Origin: Gammaproteobacteria bacterium
GTDB lineage: Bacteria; Pseudomonadota; Gammaproteobacteria; Pseudomonadales; Halieaceae
DNA: 64,000 nucleotides
Assembly: GCA_030427085.1 (NCBI GenBank)
Contig: JAUHXH010000005.1
Span: 62,001 to 126,000, forward strand
Direction: 5' to 3'
Of this stretch, positions 55,615 to 64,000 are shown in pieces (within the stretch, counting starts at the first letter, position 1; the number at the start of each line of letters is the position of its first letter). The position numbers and the translations under genes were made by a program. The notes under the pieces are model-generated. The model was not told the origin of the DNA. It searched no databases and was given only the letters and a program-made list of their open reading frames with translations.

Positions 55615-57945
55615 ATGAAAAAACCTACAAGTAAAACCAAGCCTATTCCCATTACCTTGCAAAGCCTGCAGGGCCCGGCCATCGCGTTGAGTGCCTTCCC
55701 CATGATGCTGGCCGCCACTGTTGCCGGCGCCCAGTCCACCGCGAGCAGTAATCAAGCCGTGTTGGAAGAGGTCGTCGTCACTGCAACACGCCGCAACCAA
55801 TCGGTGGTTGAGGTGCCATACAACATTCAAGCCATCACTGGGGCCCACCTGGACAAAATCGGCGCGACCGAATTGAGCGATTTTGTCAGAACCGTACCCG
55901 GTCTCAGTTTTGTTGATCGAGGACCGTCCTATGGGATGGACCTGGTTCTGCGCGGACTCCGTACCTCCACAGTTTCTTCCACCATTCAGCGCACCACTTC
56001 TGTATACATCGACGATGTGGAAATCCCCTCAAACTTTGATCCGCATCTGGTGGATATCGCACGCATTGAAGTTCTCAGAGGTCCTCAAGGTACCCTATAC
56101 GGTAGCGGCGCCATTGGAGGCACGATTCGCTATATAACCGAGAGGCCCCGCTTCGATGAAACCTCCGGTAGTCTCCAGGCCTCTGTGGGCAGCACCGAGG
56201 AGGGTGGAACCAACTATGGCGTCAAGGGTTTGGTGAACTTACCGATTTTTGAAGACTGGCTCGCGTTCCGTGGCGGACTCGCATACAACGACAACTCTGG
56301 TTTTATCGACAACAAACGTCTGGGCAAGGAAGACATAGACGGGAATCAAACACTCACCGGACGCTTCGCCCTCACCGCAACCCCCACTGATCACCTCAGT
56401 ATTACGCTGAGCCACCTGCTCCAGAACAACACGTTCGATTCAGATACCGTGGCTTTCGAAAATGTTGGCAAGTATGTCAATACTGAATACTTCATTGGCG
56501 GTAGCGACCGCGACGAATCTGTCAGCAATCTGAACATCAGCTATGACTTCGGATTCGCTCAACTGACCTCCAGCACCTCGAACCGGCAGAAGGATGCTAA
56601 AACCACCCGCGATATTACGTCACTCGTTAGAGACGTGATTTACGCCAGCTTCCTCCCACCGGAAGCGCTCCCTGAATTCACATCCTTCACCACCCAGGAC
56701 ATCACAGAGGACTACTGGTCACAGGAAATCCGATTGGTCTCCAACGGTGACTCCAGACTCAGTTGGATTGGCGGGCTCTACTGGGAACAATTGGACCACA
56801 AAACCGAATCACAGGAAGAGGTCCCCATTCCCTTCCCCGGCCAAGCCCAGTTCGAAGAACTCATCGGAGCGAAAATTACTGATACCTACGATTACTACTT
56901 CCAGGGTGAAGAAAACTTCGAGCAGGTCGCCGTTTTCGGTGAGCTTGGCTACGATTTCACTACGCGACTGAACGTTTCATTGGGCGCGCGATATTTTGAG
57001 TACAAATCCGAAGTCGATTTCTATGCCATCGACCAGTACTTCGGCGGCCGCAATCCAGACGGCACAGCTCGTACCGAGCCCTACCCAGATGAATTTAGCG
57101 TTGCGGAGGCAGAGTTTGAGGACACAATTTTCCGCCTCAATGGCTCTTTCCAGCTGAACGACGACTCATTGGTATACGCCACCGTTGCCGAGGGCTATCG
57201 TCCCGGCGGTTACAACCTGGTGGGAGAGAACACCGGAATCTCGCCCGACCAATTCCAATACGATCCAGATTCCATCGTGAACTACGAAGTGGGCTACAAG
57301 TCAGACTTCCGTGAGCAGGGTGTTTTCTTTAGCGCCGCTCTGTTCTACATCGACTGGGAAGATATCCAAACTAATGTCAGGACATCCACCGGCTTTGCCG
57401 TGGCGGGGAATGCCGGCAAAGCCCATTCCAGCGGTGCCGAAATTGAAATACAGGCACGGGATGTAATGATCGAAGGCATGGACCTGTTCGCGACTTACTC
57501 CTTTACCAGTACTGAACTTGATGAGACGGTTGGTGGCCTGGGTTTTGATGGCGACAGCGCTCCTTACGTCCCGGAAAATAGTGGGTCACTAGGATTCGAC
57601 TACAACTTCCTGCTGGGAAACAACCTGGACGCAGGTATCAACTTCCTGGCCACCTACACGGGGGGTTCAGCAACAGACTTTGGTGCCACTCGTCCAACTT
57701 TCGACGACGTAGCTGTGCCCAATCCTGATTTCCTCAACCTAGACGAATATTGGTTGCTGCGATTATCGGCTCGTATTGGTAGCGGACCTTGGTCTGCCCG
57801 AGTCGACGTCGATAACCTGCTCAATGAATACGCCGACCTGAGCCGGTTTTATGAGGCGGCAAACTCTCAGTATCAGGACCCCTACATTTACAGGTCTGTT
57901 AACAGACCTCGCACGATCTCGTTCAATGCACGCTACGAGTTCTGA
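55615..57945 (+). CDS. TonB-dependent receptor
   Basis: A 776-residue outer-membrane importer. A signal peptide (ending ATVAGAQ), TonB-box region LEEVVVTATRRNQSVVEV, plug with LSDFVRTVPGLSFVDRG and IARIEVLRGPQGTLYGSGAIGGTIRYIT, and a barrel ending SFNARYEF with terminal Phe. GAGG at a good distance precedes the ATG. It follows two exported hydrolases and is followed by a perfect 10-bp hairpin. It probably takes up the peptide or amino-acid derivative released by them. No iron box is visible upstream, which supports an organic substrate. Confidence 0.92.
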   Translation: MKKPTSKTKPIPITLQSLQGPAIALSAFPMMLAATVAGAQSTASSNQAVLEEVVVTATRRNQSVVEVPYNIQAITGAHLDKIGATELSDFVRTVPGLSFVDRGPSYGMDLVLRGLRTSTVSSTIQRTTSVYIDDVEIPSNFDPHLVDIARIEVLRGPQGTLYGSGAIGGTIRYITERPRFDETSGSLQASVGSTEEGGTNYGVKGLVNLPIFEDWLAFRGGLAYNDNSGFIDNKRLGKEDIDGNQTLTGRFALTATPTDHLSITLSHLLQNNTFDSDTVAFENVGKYVNTEYFIGGSDRDESVSNLNISYDFGFAQLTSSTSNRQKDAKTTRDITSLVRDVIYASFLPPEALPEFTSFTTQDITEDYWSQEIRLVSNGDSRLSWIGGLYWEQLDHKTESQEEVPIPFPGQAQFEELIGAKITDTYDYYFQGEENFEQVAVFGELGYDFTTRLNVSLGARYFEYKSEVDFYAIDQYFGGRNPDGTARTEPYPDEFSVAEAEFEDTIFRLNGSFQLNDDSLVYATVAEGYRPGGYNLVGENTGISPDQFQYDPDSIVNYEVGYKSDFREQGVFFSAALFYIDWEDIQTNVRTSTGFAVAGNAGKAHSSGAEIEIQARDVMIEGMDLFATYSFTSTELDETVGGLGFDGDSAPYVPENSGSLGFDYNFLLGNNLDAGINFLATYTGGSATDFGATRPTFDDVAVPNPDFLNLDEYWLLRLSARIGSGPWSARVDVDNLLNEYADLSRFYEAANSQYQDPYIYRSVNRPRTISFNARYEF

Positions 57946-57967
57946 TTGAATAACAGGACGATCTTTT

Positions 57968-57993
57968 CGCCCTGACCTGCCATGGTCAGGGCG
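57968..57993 (+). terminator. Perfect 10-bp hairpin after the TonB receptor
   Basis: CGCCCTGACC and GGTCAGGGCG, with a 6-nt loop, lie 23 bp after the receptor stop. There is no T-run, so termination would be Rho-assisted or the element may protect the transcript end. The 168-bp remainder before the convergent hydrolase gene shows nothing else. Confidence 0.55.
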
Positions 57994-58161
57994 ACGTTGC
58001 TCTCACTGGGGAAAGCCCTTTATTGACCCTGATGTACCCTCGAAGATTGCAGCATGGTTTTTTTACTGGCAGAGTCCCAGAAAATCACGTTGTACTGAAT
58101 CTGCGCGAGACTACGCAAGCTATTCAGCACAGCACACAAGATCGACTCCTTCCCCTGCTTT

Positions 58162-59022
58162 TCAGCGACAGGAACTGTCGGGCAATCGACATAAATCAAT
58201 AAGATCCGGCCAATGATCGAGCCAGCAGCAATGGTGGTTGAAGCCGGGGAGCACAACAAATCGTGCGTCGGGGACGCGTGCCCGAAACCCCAGATTAACC
58301 GCGGCAGGTACCTCCAAATCAAATTCACCCATCAGATGAACCTGACGCAAACCGCCAGTCCAATCGGTCACCCGTGCCGGATCGAGGGAGTCAGACAAGG
58401 GTGTGTACTGGTGGTAAGCGGCCCACGCTGCAACATCCAACGGCGAAGCCAGTGTTACCACCTCGACCTCCCCCGTTAACTCCCTCGCCACTAGCAGCGC
58501 CAGCGTGCCTCCGCCGCTGTAGCCAATCAGCCGTAATCGGGCTTGCGGATGCCGCGCCTGTAGAACGCCAACAACGGCCACCAGGCTTTCTACCACATCC
58601 GACGAGAACCGCGCACTGGTCCACCAGAAAGGGCTACAGGGCGGCTCGGAGGCAGTACCGTGATAACAGGGGCGAGCAACATAATAGGCAGCCGCTGTAT
58701 CTTTCAGCATGAGTGACAACGCCAGGTCTGAGTCAGCCGTGGGGTCAGTACTCACCCGATCCCGGGCAAGCCAGGCCGCCCCATCGCCCCCAAAATAGAT
58801 ATTCAAATGGGCTAATACAGGCTGTACGCGCCCATACACCACATGCCGGAATTGTGTTCCAGTGATCACCTCCTGCTGCGCGCCAGCCGCTGTTGCCCGC
58901 GCACGATTCTCCTGGACAGGGCTTGACACACAACCCACCAGCGTCAGCACGACCGCAGTGATCGAGGGGGCGAAGAAACAGGTGTACGTTTTCACTCGGT
59001 CAAAAATGGCAGGCATCTCCAC
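58162..59022 (-). CDS. Lipoprotein alpha/beta hydrolase
   Basis: A 286-residue protein with a lipoprotein signal (ITAVVLTLVGC, Cys about residue 31), so membrane-anchored on the periplasmic side. The nucleophile elbow is IGYSGGGTLALL (GxSxG) and the catalytic His is probably in FVVLPGFNHHCCW. It has several additional Cys and resembles uncharacterised hydrolases or lipases; no exact substrate is evident. GTG 59022 has GGGG eight bases upstream, ATG 59016 is an alternative. It is divergent from the beta-barrel gene and convergent with the TonB receptor. Confidence 0.78.
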   Translation of the reverse strand: MEMPAIFDRVKTYTCFFAPSITAVVLTLVGCVSSPVQENRARATAAGAQQEVITGTQFRHVVYGRVQPVLAHLNIYFGGDGAAWLARDRVSTDPTADSDLALSLMLKDTAAAYYVARPCYHGTASEPPCSPFWWTSARFSSDVVESLVAVVGVLQARHPQARLRLIGYSGGGTLALLVARELTGEVEVVTLASPLDVAAWAAYHQYTPLSDSLDPARVTDWTGGLRQVHLMGEFDLEVPAAVNLGFRARVPDARFVVLPGFNHHCCWLDHWPDLIDLCRLPDSSCR

Positions 59023-59161
59023 ATTGAGGACCCCAGCAACCGCGTCTACACTTTAGTCGATACCGGGGTTCACGGCGATTCCCGTACTCCCCCTGCGGGC
59101 AATCCCTCCCGGCTAGTTTCCGGCACGCCAGTGCCCGGCCACGGAAGAGCGGGAGGTTGCC

Positions 59162-60586
59162 ATGCCCCGGAAGACCAGAGTTGCAGCTACTCTCACCATC
59201 ACCACTTTGTTGGCCGCACCTGTAGTGGCCCAAAACCAGCTGGAGGATGCTGTCAGCGCAGCGGATGACAGTACCGACCTGCAGGTGCAAACGGCAGCGG
59301 GCGTGCAGGCCACCTGTTTGCAACTCGTGGCGTTTGACCCGGCAGAAAATACGCCACAAGCGGATTTATTGAACCGCTGCGGTGAAATGGTCCGAACCGG
59401 CTTTGAACTGGTGGGACAGGACGACGCCGGCAGAAGCTTCAACTGGACCAACAACGAACTGGCCGCTTCCATGCAGCAGCTCAGCGGCGAGGAGCAGGCC
59501 TCACAAAGCCGGCTTGCCACTGAGAGTTCCAACGGCCAGTTTGCCAACCTCGCCCTGCGCATGGACGCCATCCGCAAGGGCGCGCGCTTTTCCGCCGGTG
59601 GCATGAGCCTCGCCCTGCAGGGAGCGCCGGTGTTTGGTGGCAACGCGGGTGAGCACAGTGACGGTGGTGGCTGGAGCTGGTTTTTGAACGGCGCGGCCGG
59701 TTTTGGTGATCGCGATGCTACGCGGCGCGAGGACGAATACGAATACGACGCCTACGGTGCCACCTTCGGTGCAGACTTCCGCTTCGACTCCGGCCTTGTC
59801 CTGGGCGCCGCCTTTGGTTACTCCGACTTCGAAGTGGACTTTCAGTCGTCCTCCGCCTCCTCCTCCCGCAACCTGACTCGCACAGTTTCCGGCGGCAGCA
59901 CTGAGAGCGACGGGTTCAGCGTGTCAGGATATGGCGTCAATCAAATCGGCCGCTTCTTTGTGGAGGGAGTTCTGACCTGGAGCAACAGCGATTTCGACAC
60001 CCGCCGCCGGGTGGCCTATAGCGCAGGGCCGGGTTCAAACAATCCGGGTGAGGACCGCACCATGCTCGGCAGCACCGAGAGCGACACGTTGGCAATCGGC
60101 GCCAGTATCGGCACCCCCTTCGACTTCGGTGCTGCCAGCCTCTATGTGGAAGGCGGACTCAACTACCTCGATCTCAGTATCGATGCCTACGAAGAGATCG
60201 ACACCACCACCAATGGCGGACTCAATCTGGGCTACCACAAGCAGGACGTGGACTCCCTCCAGTCGCGCGTGGCCGCCACTCTCGACTACCGCTGGAGCAC
60301 CAGCGCCGGCGTGATCATTCCTTATGTGAGCGCGGACTGGCGCCACGAATTCAGCAATGACTCGGAGGTACTGCGCACTTACTACGCGGCGCACGAAGCG
60401 GTGTTGTCGGAGCTCACGCTGGAAGTGGTCACCGACGACCCCACCGAGGACTTCGTCGAACTGGGCCTGGGCATTAACGCCGTGTTTGCCAATCGCTTCA
60501 CTGCTTTCATCGATTACCGCACTAGCCTCGGCATCGACGACACCAGCGCCAACCTCATCACCCTCGGCATCCGGGGCGCCTTCTGA
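59162..60586 (+). CDS. Exported autotransporter-type outer-membrane beta-barrel protein
   Basis: A 474-residue protein. Signal peptide (RKTRVAATLTITTLLAAPVVA), then a short helical and linker region (about residues 25-165) and an autotransporter-like barrel (about 170-474) with alternating strands: WSWFLNGAAGFGDRD, YGATFGADFRFDSGLVLGAAFGYSDFEVDF, DTLAIGASIGTPF, ending LITLGIRGAF with terminal Phe. The passenger is unusually short, so it may be a sensor or scaffold rather than a secreted effector. It has GGGAGG five bases before the ATG. The stop is 13 bp before the kinase gene, and the three genes to the right form one operon. Confidence 0.82.
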   Translation: MPRKTRVAATLTITTLLAAPVVAQNQLEDAVSAADDSTDLQVQTAAGVQATCLQLVAFDPAENTPQADLLNRCGEMVRTGFELVGQDDAGRSFNWTNNELAASMQQLSGEEQASQSRLATESSNGQFANLALRMDAIRKGARFSAGGMSLALQGAPVFGGNAGEHSDGGGWSWFLNGAAGFGDRDATRREDEYEYDAYGATFGADFRFDSGLVLGAAFGYSDFEVDFQSSSASSSRNLTRTVSGGSTESDGFSVSGYGVNQIGRFFVEGVLTWSNSDFDTRRRVAYSAGPGSNNPGEDRTMLGSTESDTLAIGASIGTPFDFGAASLYVEGGLNYLDLSIDAYEEIDTTTNGGLNLGYHKQDVDSLQSRVAATLDYRWSTSAGVIIPYVSADWRHEFSNDSEVLRTYYAAHEAVLSELTLEVVTDDPTEDFVELGLGINAVFANRFTAFIDYRTSLGIDDTSANLITLGIRGAF

Positions 60587-60599
60587 CCGCGGCGGATGT

Positions 60600-62090
60600 A
60601 TGTATCGCGCCCACGACCACGCCCCTATGCCACCGCCCACTGAGGACGAGGCCTCGAGTCACGCGCCGCGCGAGCCGCTAGCCGTCGGCCAACTCGTCTC
60701 TGGCCGCTACCATCTGGACCAGTTAATCGGTGAAGGCGGTATGGGACAGGTATTCCTCGCCACCGACACCCTGTACAAAGACGGTTTCGGCGATCGCAAG
60801 GCCCAGGTTGCCATCAAGTTCCTCGGGCAACGCTTCGCGGAGCACAGCGCATCGCGCGTGGCGATGCAAAGGGAGGCACGCCGTTCGCAGGAGCTGTCCC
60901 ATCCGAATATTGTGCGCGTATACCACTTCGATCAGCACGGCGACCAGACCTACATGATCATGGAGTACATGCAGGGGCAATCGCTCGACGCCGTGCTCGC
61001 TCACTCGGCACCCCTACCCCTGTCGCGCGCCCTAAACCTGCTGCAGGGCATGGCCGCCGCGCTGGATTACATGCACAGCAAACAACTGGTGCATTGCGAC
61101 GTAAAGCCGGCCAATGTGTTTGTGGAGCGCGGCGACGTGGTCAAAGTGCTCGACCTAGGCATCGCCCGACTGGCGTCCACCGCGAACACCACTGTGGTTG
61201 AGACCGAGTTCGACGCCGGCTCCCTCGGCGCCTACACCCCCGCGTATGCCAGTTGCGAAATCTTCCAGCGTCTGCCACCACACCCTGCAGATGACGTTTA
61301 CGCGCTGGCCTGCATCGCCGTGGAGTTGTTCACCGGTGCGCACCCTTTCGGCGGCCTCACCGCACCCGAGGCGCGCGACCAAGCCAAATCCGCGCCCACC
61401 ATTGCCGGTTTCAATCGCCGCCAGCAGCAAGCGCTCGCCAGGGGGCTGGACTTCCAACGCGCACAGCGAACCGACAGCGCAGGGGCGTTTTATCAGGGCC
61501 TGTTGGATCGGGAAGCCAGTCAGCGATTTCGCCAGCGACTGCTGCGCGGTGTAGCCCTGGGGGCGTTAATCGCTGCGATGGTGGGCGCCGGGATTGCGCT
61601 GCGTGACCCGGATCCGGACATCCTCTTTCTCAACAGCCTGACCCCCAAAAATCCACCGCCACTGGACGACGCTGGACTCGCCCGCACCCAGCGCTGGCTG
61701 GAACAGGGGCAGGCCTACCTCGAGATTGCCCGCCGGGAATTTACGCAGGGGCGCATCCCCGCCGCTCACCACATCCTCGCCGGCGGCGCGGACAATGCCT
61801 TATGGGCCTTCCAGGAAACCGCAAAAGCACTGGACTCACCGGAAGCACGCGACGGGGTTTTGTCAGTGGTAACAACCTACGCCGACTGGAGTCGCGAGTT
61901 GGCCAGCACACAACCGCAGGCTGCCCTGTGGATGGCCTGCCAGGGCCTGAACATTCACCCCCGCCACCGCGCCTTGAATGAACTGGCCGGGCAACTGGCT
62001 GCAGATACCACCAACCCGGCTGAGGGCTACGGTTGTAAATCCCTGTTGCTCACACAACAGCCACCCGTTGATGGCAATGGGAGTTTTTGA
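60600..62090 (+). CDS. Membrane-anchored Ser/Thr protein kinase
   Basis: A 496-residue Hanks-type kinase. G-loop IGEGGMGQVF (about 43-52), ATP Lys73 in VAIKF, helix-C Glu92, catalytic HCDVKPAN (165-172; Cys replaces Arg of HRD, so it is an RD-minus kinase) and metal-site DLG (185-187) in place of DFG. The kinase domain ends at about residue 300, then a transmembrane helix (GVALGALIAAMVGAGIAL, about 317-334) and a helical periplasmic domain (about 335-496). It follows the barrel gene by 13 bp and its stop is 1 bp before the next GTG, so all three are co-transcribed. A kinase with an outside sensing domain is the simplest reading. Confidence 0.9.
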   Translation: MYRAHDHAPMPPPTEDEASSHAPREPLAVGQLVSGRYHLDQLIGEGGMGQVFLATDTLYKDGFGDRKAQVAIKFLGQRFAEHSASRVAMQREARRSQELSHPNIVRVYHFDQHGDQTYMIMEYMQGQSLDAVLAHSAPLPLSRALNLLQGMAAALDYMHSKQLVHCDVKPANVFVERGDVVKVLDLGIARLASTANTTVVETEFDAGSLGAYTPAYASCEIFQRLPPHPADDVYALACIAVELFTGAHPFGGLTAPEARDQAKSAPTIAGFNRRQQQALARGLDFQRAQRTDSAGAFYQGLLDREASQRFRQRLLRGVALGALIAAMVGAGIALRDPDPDILFLNSLTPKNPPPLDDAGLARTQRWLEQGQAYLEIARREFTQGRIPAAHHILAGGADNALWAFQETAKALDSPEARDGVLSVVTTYADWSRELASTQPQAALWMACQGLNIHPRHRALNELAGQLAADTTNPAEGYGCKSLLLTQQPPVDGNGSF

Positions 62091-62091
62091 C

Positions 62092-64000
62092 GTGATCAAG
62101 CTGCGCATCTGCCTGCTGACAACGCTGCTGCTCACCCTGCCGCTGTCAGCCACCCTCGAACCCGAGGGGCTGAGCAAGAACTACAACGCCGTGGACGAAA
62201 ACCAGCCTGTGCTATGTCTGCTGCCGGGGCGCGTACGTCGTCTTGGCGGTCAGATGGTGTATCAGGAACGGCGCCGGCCAGAGCAACTGCTCGCCACCGA
62301 ATGTGAAATTCGCGGCGGCGAATACACCGTTTACGATCGCACCAACGCCGAAACGGCGCTTGCCGTGTGGCTCGATCAGGCTAAAGCCGGGGATGCCACC
62401 GCCCAGCTATACGTGGGCGAGATTTACCAAAAAGGCTGGCTTGGCAGCCCCGACTACGCCGAGGCGGCGAAGTGGTACCAACAGGCCGCCGAAGAAGGTG
62501 ATGCGCGCGCCCAACGCCGCCTGGCATATTTGTTTGAACAAGGGCTTGGTGTGGACCGCGACCCGCAGCGCGCCATGGGCCTGTGGCGTGATGCACTCGG
62601 CCTGCAGGACGAGGTCGTGCTGGCCTCCGTCGCCAGAGCCGATCAGTCTGCGCAAAGCCAACGCGTGGAACGCCTGCTGGCAGAGCTGGAACAACAGAAC
62701 CTGGCCACCGGGCGCCTGCAGCGTTCGCTGGTGGATAAGGAAGCACAGCTGAACTCACAGGCCAGCCAGTTACAGCAAGTAAAAACGGATCTGGCCGCGT
62801 TACGGGATTCGACAACACCCGCCGACACCAGCGAAAACGAAGCACTGCAACAGCAACTGGCCGAACGGGAGGCTCAGGCCCTCGCCTTGCAGGACACCAT
62901 CGACGTGCTGCAACTGCAGGTAGCTGCCGCCGAGCAACAGATTCAGGCCAGCAACCAGCAGGCCGATCTGCGCAAGCGCCAACTATTGCGCGCCCGGGAG
63001 GAAAACCAGTTGCTGGCAGCGCAAAGCGAACAACAGCAGGCCACCGCCGACGCCGCGTTGGCTCGGGAGGCAGAACGCAGCACTTCGCTGGCCCGGCAAA
63101 TTCAAGCCAGCGAGAACCAGGCGGCGGCCGCGCAAGCCGAGCTGGAGGAGACCCGCGCCGAACTGGCAATGGCGTCTTCACAACTGGCGAGCCTGAACGA
63201 CCAGGTCAACGAAAACGTGGAAGCGATCAAGGCGGCAATCCCCGACCCGCCACAGGAATGGCTGGAAGGAGGGCAACAGGCTCTACAAAATCTCCGTGAG
63301 CAGATAGCTGACCTGGAAGCCGAGCGCAACCAGCAAAACCAACACCTCCAGACGCTGCGCAACGAGCACGCAGAATTGACCCTGCAACTACGCGGCGAAA
63401 GCGAAACACGCCGCTGGCTGGAGGTTGAACTGGAAGCCGCGCGCAGTGAGGCGGCGCAGGCGCAGGAAGCCCTGCGCGCCACCGATCGCGCCCTTAGCCA
63501 TGCGGAATTTGAGAAGGCCCAACTGCGCACCGATATGGAACGACTGGAAAGAGATTTGGACACAGAACGACAACGCGGCGATCAGGACCGCCGCAGCCTG
63601 CTCCAGGAACTCGAACGGCAGCGCAGCCAGTTAGCCAGGCTGGACTACAACGTTACCGACCTGCGCCGCCAGCGCGCACAACAACAGGCAACACTGGATG
63701 ATTTAAACGCCCGTCAGGAAGGTGACCTGATCGCCATGCGTGGCCTCAGCCTCGGCAGCGAGATCGAACCCATCCCCCTGCCAGAGCGCACTCGCACCGG
63801 CCCCTACCGCGCGCTGATTATCGCCAACCACGACTACCGCTTCCTGCCCGATCTCACCACCCCGCCCAGCGATGCGCGCAAACTGAAGCAGATACTGGAA
63901 CAGCGCTATGGCTTCGAGGTGGACCTGCGCATCAACCTCGATCGCAAAGGCATGTACCGCGCCTTACACTCGGTACGGCAATACGGCGAGAGTGAATTCG
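62092..64000 (+). CDS. Secreted Sel1/coiled-coil/caspase-fold protein (runs off window)
   Basis: At least 636 residues, with the C-terminus beyond the window. GTG 62092 has GGGAG eight bases upstream. Signal peptide (IKLRICLLTTLLLTLPLSA); Sel1-like repeats at about residues 84-170 (AAKWYQQAAEEGDARAQRRLAYLFEQGLGV); a very long coiled coil at about 175-545; and from about residue 564 a caspase-like peptidase C14 start: GPYRALIIANHDYR, LTTPPSDARKLKQILEQRYGF. The His-Cys dyad lies downstream of the window, so activity cannot be judged. It follows the kinase gene with a 1-bp gap. The combination suggests a phosphorylation-linked envelope protease system. Confidence 0.85.
   Translation, partial: MIKLRICLLTTLLLTLPLSATLEPEGLSKNYNAVDENQPVLCLLPGRVRRLGGQMVYQERRRPEQLLATECEIRGGEYTVYDRTNAETALAVWLDQAKAGDATAQLYVGEIYQKGWLGSPDYAEAAKWYQQAAEEGDARAQRRLAYLFEQGLGVDRDPQRAMGLWRDALGLQDEVVLASVARADQSAQSQRVERLLAELEQQNLATGRLQRSLVDKEAQLNSQASQLQQVKTDLAALRDSTTPADTSENEALQQQLAEREAQALALQDTIDVLQLQVAAAEQQIQASNQQADLRKRQLLRAREENQLLAAQSEQQQATADAALAREAERSTSLARQIQASENQAAAAQAELEETRAELAMASSQLASLNDQVNENVEAIKAAIPDPPQEWLEGGQQALQNLREQIADLEAERNQQNQHLQTLRNEHAELTLQLRGESETRRWLEVELEAARSEAAQAQEALRATDRALSHAEFEKAQLRTDMERLERDLDTERQRGDQDRRSLLQELERQRSQLARLDYNVTDLRRQRAQQQATLDDLNARQEGDLIAMRGLSLGSEIEPIPLPERTRTGPYRALIIANHDYRFLPDLTTPPSDARKLKQILEQRYGFEVDLRINLDRKGMYRALHSVRQYGESEF

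Noticed and set aside
58020-58328. 102-codon minus-strand frame overlapping the lipoprotein hydrolase
   Set aside because: No ribosome site, overlaps the real gene in another frame, and the product shows no protein-like pattern.

Overview
The window looks like chromosome from a marine gammaproteobacterium, most likely a Halieaceae/OM60-type member of the Cellvibrionales. This is inferred from the housekeeping gene order (carA-carB-greA, yhbY/rlmE, ftsH-folP-glmM-tpiA-secG-tRNA-Leu), the moderately high GC, and the density of acyl-CoA dehydrogenases and TonB-dependent receptors. No database search was possible, so the taxonomy is provisional.

Region 1 (1-18.7 kb) is mostly core genome on the minus strand: the 5' part of hpd (tyrosine catabolism), a DUF3192 lipoprotein, an M6-type secreted metalloprotease, then the ftsH-folP-glmM-tpiA-secG-tRNA-Leu(GAG) unit, divergent rlmE/yhbY, and carA-carB-greA. 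Between yhbY and greA sits an accessory insert with a coiled-coil DUF1640-type protein, a Fur-box-associated TonB-dependent receptor, and a small gene interrupted by an in-frame amber codon. The usual rimP-nusA-infB genes do not follow the tRNA-Leu.

Region 2 (19-34.3 kb) is a lipid or acyl-CoA catabolic island. On the plus strand are a TetR regulator with an apparent self-operator, a pair of acyl-CoA dehydrogenases and an MFS transporter. Facing them is a ten-gene minus-strand run: two paired acyl-CoA dehydrogenases, acyl-CoA synthetase, an ACAD11-like dehydrogenase, MaoC hydratase, MFE2-type SDR, thiolase, quinone oxidoreductase, iron alcohol dehydrogenase and hot-dog thioesterase. Together they could run one beta-oxidation cycle through (3R)-hydroxyacyl-CoA intermediates.

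Region 3 (34.3-42.7 kb) holds an epoxide-hydrolase-like enzyme coupled to a PVA-dehydrogenase-like quinohemoprotein, a TetR regulator and an SDR. Divergent from these are a TonB-dependent receptor and an exported tandem VOC protein. It reads as an uptake and oxidation locus for an unknown organic substrate.

Region 4 (42.7-58 kb, visibly richer in A/T) looks like a D-amino-acid or D-peptide scavenging locus. It contains an exported M19 dipeptidase, NhaC- and YkvI-type transporters, a DgcA/DgcN pair (N-acetyl-D-glutamate route), an isochorismatase-fold hydrolase, a LuxR regulator, two exported beta-lactamase-fold serine hydrolases, an N-acyl-D-amino-acid deacylase homologue with an altered metal site, and a TonB-dependent receptor. 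A perfect 24-bp palindrome lies in one divergent promoter.

Region 5 (58-64 kb) contains a lipoprotein alpha/beta hydrolase and then a tight three-gene operon: an outer-membrane beta-barrel, a membrane-anchored Ser/Thr kinase, and a secreted Sel1/coiled-coil/caspase-fold protein that runs off the window. The kinase-caspase-barrel operon and the D-amino-acid locus are the strongest candidates for undescribed biology.
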